Positions 51,332 through 53,986 of a DNA stretch of 53,986 nucleotides are shown one piece after another. The position numbers and the translations under genes are program-made. This DNA is from Candidatus Poribacteria bacterium (lineage in GTDB: Bacteria; Poribacteria; WGA-4E; PCPOR2b). Numbering within the stretch: the stretch's first letter is position 1; the number at the start of each line of letters is the position of its first letter. Below the pieces are notes generated by a model. The model had not been told where the DNA came from, searched no databases, and saw only the letters and a program-made list of their open reading frames with translations. The stretch is taken from assembly GCA_022822785.1 (NCBI GenBank), contig JAJEAL010000034.1:1-53986 (forward strand). Direction: 5' to 3'.

Positions 51332-52007
51332 TAACCTTATCCGTGTTGGTGACCTATATAAGTCTTACTACGACGGTGTGACAGAACTCCCCGTACTTAA
51401 AGGAATTGATTTGGAGGTCAAAAAGGCGGAGATTGTCGCGGTTGTGGGTGCCTCCGGTGTCGGAAAAAGTACGCTGCTTCACCTACTTGGCGGCTTAGAT
51501 CGTCCAACAGACGGAACAGTTCTTTACGAAGGAGACGACATCTTCGCGCTGAACGATCAGGAATTAGATCGGTTCCGTAACAAAGAAATCGGCTTTGTTT
51601 TCCAGTTCCATTATCTTCTACCAGAGCTCACTGCGCTTGAAAACGTTGCAATGCCGGGGCTGATTGCCCGGCAGAAACCGGATGTTGCTCAGAATCGAGC
51701 CAGAGAATTGCTAGATTATGTCGGGTTGGTCGAGCGACTGGAACACCGTCCCTCTGAGCTCTCCGGCGGTGAACGTCAGCGCGTCGCGATAGCGCGTGCT
51801 TTGGTTAATCAACCGAAGGTAGTGTTGGCAGACGAACCGACCGGCAATCTTGATCAGAAAACGAGTGAGGCGGTGCACGACCTACTTTGGACGCTGAATG
51901 CCCAGTTCGATCAGACCTTCATCATCGTAACACATAATCAGACACTCGCCCAACGCGCTGACCGATTGATTCAGCTCGTGGATGGCCAAGTTTCCGACCA
52001 AGTATAA
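51324..52007 (+). CDS. lolD: Lipoprotein-releasing ABC transporter ATPase
   Basis: A 227-residue ATPase of the MacB/LolD group that powers lipoprotein release. Walker A is GASGVGKSTLLHLLGGLDRP, the Q-loop is FVFQFHYLLPELTALEN, the signature is LSGGERQRVAIARAL and Walker B is VVLADEPTGNLDQKT, followed by FIIVTHNQTLA. FQFHxLLPExTALEN is typical of LolD rather than other exporters. The ATG overlaps the permease stop by eight bases, so translation is coupled. Confidence 0.93.
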   Translation: MNNNLIRVGDLYKSYYDGVTELPVLKGIDLEVKKAEIVAVVGASGVGKSTLLHLLGGLDRPTDGTVLYEGDDIFALNDQELDRFRNKEIGFVFQFHYLLPELTALENVAMPGLIARQKPDVAQNRARELLDYVGLVERLEHRPSELSGGERQRVAIARALVNQPKVVLADEPTGNLDQKTSEAVHDLLWTLNAQFDQTFIIVTHNQTLAQRADRLIQLVDGQVSDQV

Positions 52008-52064
52008 TTGTTAGTTTTATCAATATGTGTGTAGTGCACAATTCGCAGATTCGAGGAAAACGCT

Positions 52065-52952
52065 ATGTTGGTTTATATTGATGGAGAATTTCTTCCACAG
52101 GAAGAAGCGAAGATCTCTGTTTTTGATCACGGTCTACTCTACGGAGACGGGGTCTTTGAGGGCATCCGATCTTACCACGGACGAGTCTTTAAGCTCGATG
52201 AGCATCTACAACGTCTATACGATTCGGCAAAAGCCATCATGCTCAAAATCCCCATGTCTATTGAGAACATGGAAGAAGCCGTCTTGGAGACGCTGCGCCG
52301 GAATCAGCTTCGTGATGCCTACATTCGTCTGGTAGTGACCCGTGGTGTTGGTGACCTTGGCTTAGATCCGGATAAATGCCCTGTACCGACCATCTTTATC
52401 ATCGCGGATAAGATTACCCTCTATCCCCCGAATTTTTACGAGGATGGCTTAGAAATCATTACAGTTTCCGTACGCCGAAACTATGCCGAAGCCATCAGTC
52501 CGCGCATCAAGTCGTTGAATTATCTTAACAATATCTTAGCAAAGATTGAGGGCAAACAGGCAGGCGTCGAAGAGGTGTTGATGCTGAATGCAGAAGGATA
52601 TGTTGTCGAGTGCAGCGGGGACAACATCTTTTTCGTTAAAGATAATGTGATTGTGACACCGCCCACCCATCTCGGCATCTTGGAGGGGGTCACCCGCAAC
52701 ACGGCGATCGACTTGGCACGTGAATTGGGGATCACCGTCGAAGAAAAGGTGTTCACGCGACACGACCTGTATACTGCAGATGAATGTTTCCTGACCGGAA
52801 CCGCTGCAGAAGTAATTCCTGTCGTTAAGATAGATCAGCGTATCGTTGGAAATGGATCTCCGGGCATCGTTACGCAGAAGCTCATCGAAGAATTCCACCA
52901 CGTTACAAACGTATTGGGGACTGCTATTTATCCCGAATCCGATTCATCGTAG
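52065..52952 (+). CDS. ilvE: Branched-chain amino acid aminotransferase
   Basis: A 295-residue fold-type IV PLP aminotransferase for Ile, Leu and Val. Features are the N-terminal VFDHGLLYGDGVFEGIRSYH, the catalytic Lys region IKSLNYLNNILAKIEGKQAG and EGYVVECSGDNIFFVKD with the cofactor Glu. ITVEEKVFTRHDLYTADECF and LTGTAAEVIPVVKID follow. Length is standard. GAGG precedes the ATG. D-amino acid aminotransferase and aminodeoxychorismate lyase share the fold, but LNYLNNILAKIEG and ECFLTGTAAEVIPV fit IlvE best. It is followed 44 bp later by bamA. Confidence 0.9.
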   Translation: MLVYIDGEFLPQEEAKISVFDHGLLYGDGVFEGIRSYHGRVFKLDEHLQRLYDSAKAIMLKIPMSIENMEEAVLETLRRNQLRDAYIRLVVTRGVGDLGLDPDKCPVPTIFIIADKITLYPPNFYEDGLEIITVSVRRNYAEAISPRIKSLNYLNNILAKIEGKQAGVEEVLMLNAEGYVVECSGDNIFFVKDNVIVTPPTHLGILEGVTRNTAIDLARELGITVEEKVFTRHDLYTADECFLTGTAAEVIPVVKIDQRIVGNGSPGIVTQKLIEEFHHVTNVLGTAIYPESDSS

Positions 52953-52996
52953 AAGTTAGATAATTCGCACCACCGACAAAACGGAGGAGAATAGAG

Positions 52997-53986
52997 ATGA
53001 AAGTGAGATGCTGGCAAATCGGTTTATTCGTGGGGCTGATGTGTGTTATTTTATCCACAATGTCTGTTAACGCTCAAGAGGAGCCGAAGACCACATCAAC
53101 CGATGAGGCATTAACTGTAAGAGAGATTGAGTTTCAAGGGGTAGCGGAGGATTCGGAAGGTTTAATTAGTAGCATCATACAGACCCAAGTCGGCGAAGAG
53201 ATTTCTCCTTACCAGCTATCCAAGGATATCAAAAGCCTGTATAGAGATACCGGTTTTTTCGAGGACATTGCCATTGATGTCGAGCCCACTGACGGTGGCG
53301 GACTAAAGGTTATCTATAAAATGGCCTCAAGCCCTAAGATTGAGGGTAACATCAATCTTATCGGTAACGAACAGTTGAAATATAAAAAAATAAAAGAGGC
53401 ATTTAGTCTGAGACCGGGAGAGCTTTACAACGATTACCATCTCTGGGAAAGCAAGCAGAACATCCTGAAAACGTACAAAGAGGCGGGTTACTATTTGGCA
53501 GAGGTACAAACACACAAGGATATTGACCCCGAGACCAATACAATAGCTGTGACCTTTGAAATCACAGAAGGACAACGGATTAAAGTTCAAGAAATCAACT
53601 TCGCCGGTAATGACAATATCTTATCAAAATCGCTGAGCAAGCAGCTCAAGACCCGTACAGGAAAGCATTTCGACGAGCTCTTCTTTGAAGAGGATCTAAC
53701 CACCTTAACCCGATACTACCAAGATAACGGTTTTAACCAAGCAAGGGTCTCTACACATGAGAAACGCTTTTCGGATGACAAAACGGAACTCATGCTTGAT
53801 ATCACTATTGATGAGGGACCACAGTTCTTTATTGGGAAGTATACACTCGAACTTACGCAATCTGAGAAACCCGCATTCTCTGAAGAACAGCTCCGGGATA
53901 TGTTGAGTCCAAAAGAGGGGGAGATTTTCAACCGCGGCGAGTTTGAGGAGACACTTCGGCAGGTTGAGGAGGCTTATCAAACTAAA
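52997..53986 (+). CDS. bamA: Outer-membrane assembly protein BamA, N-terminal part
   Basis: The gene runs off the right edge; 330 codons are visible. A signal peptide (WQIGLFVGLMCVILSTMSV, cleaved after NA) precedes a series of POTRA domains. Each shows the family pattern: VREIEFQGVAEDSEG, then a helix pair and an IAIDVEP-type strand, KIEGNINLIGN, KVQEINFAGNDN and QFFIGKYTLE. About four POTRA repeats lie in the window; the barrel domain is beyond it. GGAGG lies before the ATG. Omp85 proteins such as TamA share POTRA domains, but the number and regularity favour BamA. Confidence 0.85.
   Translation, partial: MKVRCWQIGLFVGLMCVILSTMSVNAQEEPKTTSTDEALTVREIEFQGVAEDSEGLISSIIQTQVGEEISPYQLSKDIKSLYRDTGFFEDIAIDVEPTDGGGLKVIYKMASSPKIEGNINLIGNEQLKYKKIKEAFSLRPGELYNDYHLWESKQNILKTYKEAGYYLAEVQTHKDIDPETNTIAVTFEITEGQRIKVQEINFAGNDNILSKSLSKQLKTRTGKHFDELFFEEDLTTLTRYYQDNGFNQARVSTHEKRFSDDKTELMLDITIDEGPQFFIGKYTLELTQSEKPAFSEEQLRDMLSPKEGEIFNRGEFEETLRQVEEAYQTK

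Overview
This window looks like a chromosome segment of an uncultured, diderm (Gram-negative-type) bacterium. It carries genes for outer-membrane biogenesis and lipoprotein handling: a BamA N-terminus, LolC/E and LolD, Lnt, an OmpA-type protein and two outer-membrane beta-barrels. The best guess for lineage is Candidatus Poribacteria or a close relative. This is inference, based on four phytanoyl-CoA dioxygenase (PhyH) family genes, paired Gfo/Idh/MocA and malate/lactate-type dehydrogenases, and short palindromic intergenic repeats of a style I associate with that group. No rRNA or taxonomic marker in the window settles it.

Layout: (1) 1-12959 holds mostly minus-strand catabolic and cell-envelope genes: a partial dehydrogenase, a Nudix hydrolase, an oxidoreductase, a DMT transporter, PhyH, a TIM-barrel isomerase, murQ, and a TPR lipoprotein divergent from an OmpA-type protein. 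PhyH, mtaB, an unusual multi-zinc-ribbon protein, rpsT and an Ig-like lipoprotein follow. (2) 13076-25579 holds a HIT protein and then a long minus-strand urea locus. It runs beta-barrel porin, urtA, urtB, urtC, urtD, urtE, ureD, ureA, ureB, ureC, with a second TorF-like barrel gene upstream. Both barrel genes have sigma-54 type -24/-12 promoters and a shared palindrome about 130 bp upstream of them. This suggests nitrogen-responsive control of urea entry, uptake and hydrolysis. (3) 26109-29262 holds sugar/hydroxy-acid dehydrogenases and PhyH. (4) 29353-34764 holds selA, selB and tRNA-Sec (selC), then mutL. (5) 34879-38337 holds an oxidoreductase, PhyH, a small antitoxin-like gene and an FAD oxidoreductase. 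(6) 38338-45535 is a lower-GC, repeat-rich accessory island. It has a type III restriction-modification system (res and mod), a DUF3800 protein, several orphan antitoxin-like small genes, 155-bp tandem repeats, palindromic elements and a predicted structured RNA. (7) 45536-53986 holds lnt, prfB (programmed +1 frameshift), lysS, lolC/E, lolD, a branched-chain aminotransferase and the start of bamA.

The items most worth following up are the duplicated sigma-54/enhancer module ahead of the urea operon, the repeat-loaded type III R-M/DUF3800 island with its structured RNA candidate, the complete selA-selB-selC set without a visible selenoprotein, and a HIT-family gene that appears to start with CTG. 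All coordinates were read by eye and gene functions rest on motif recognition, not database searches.
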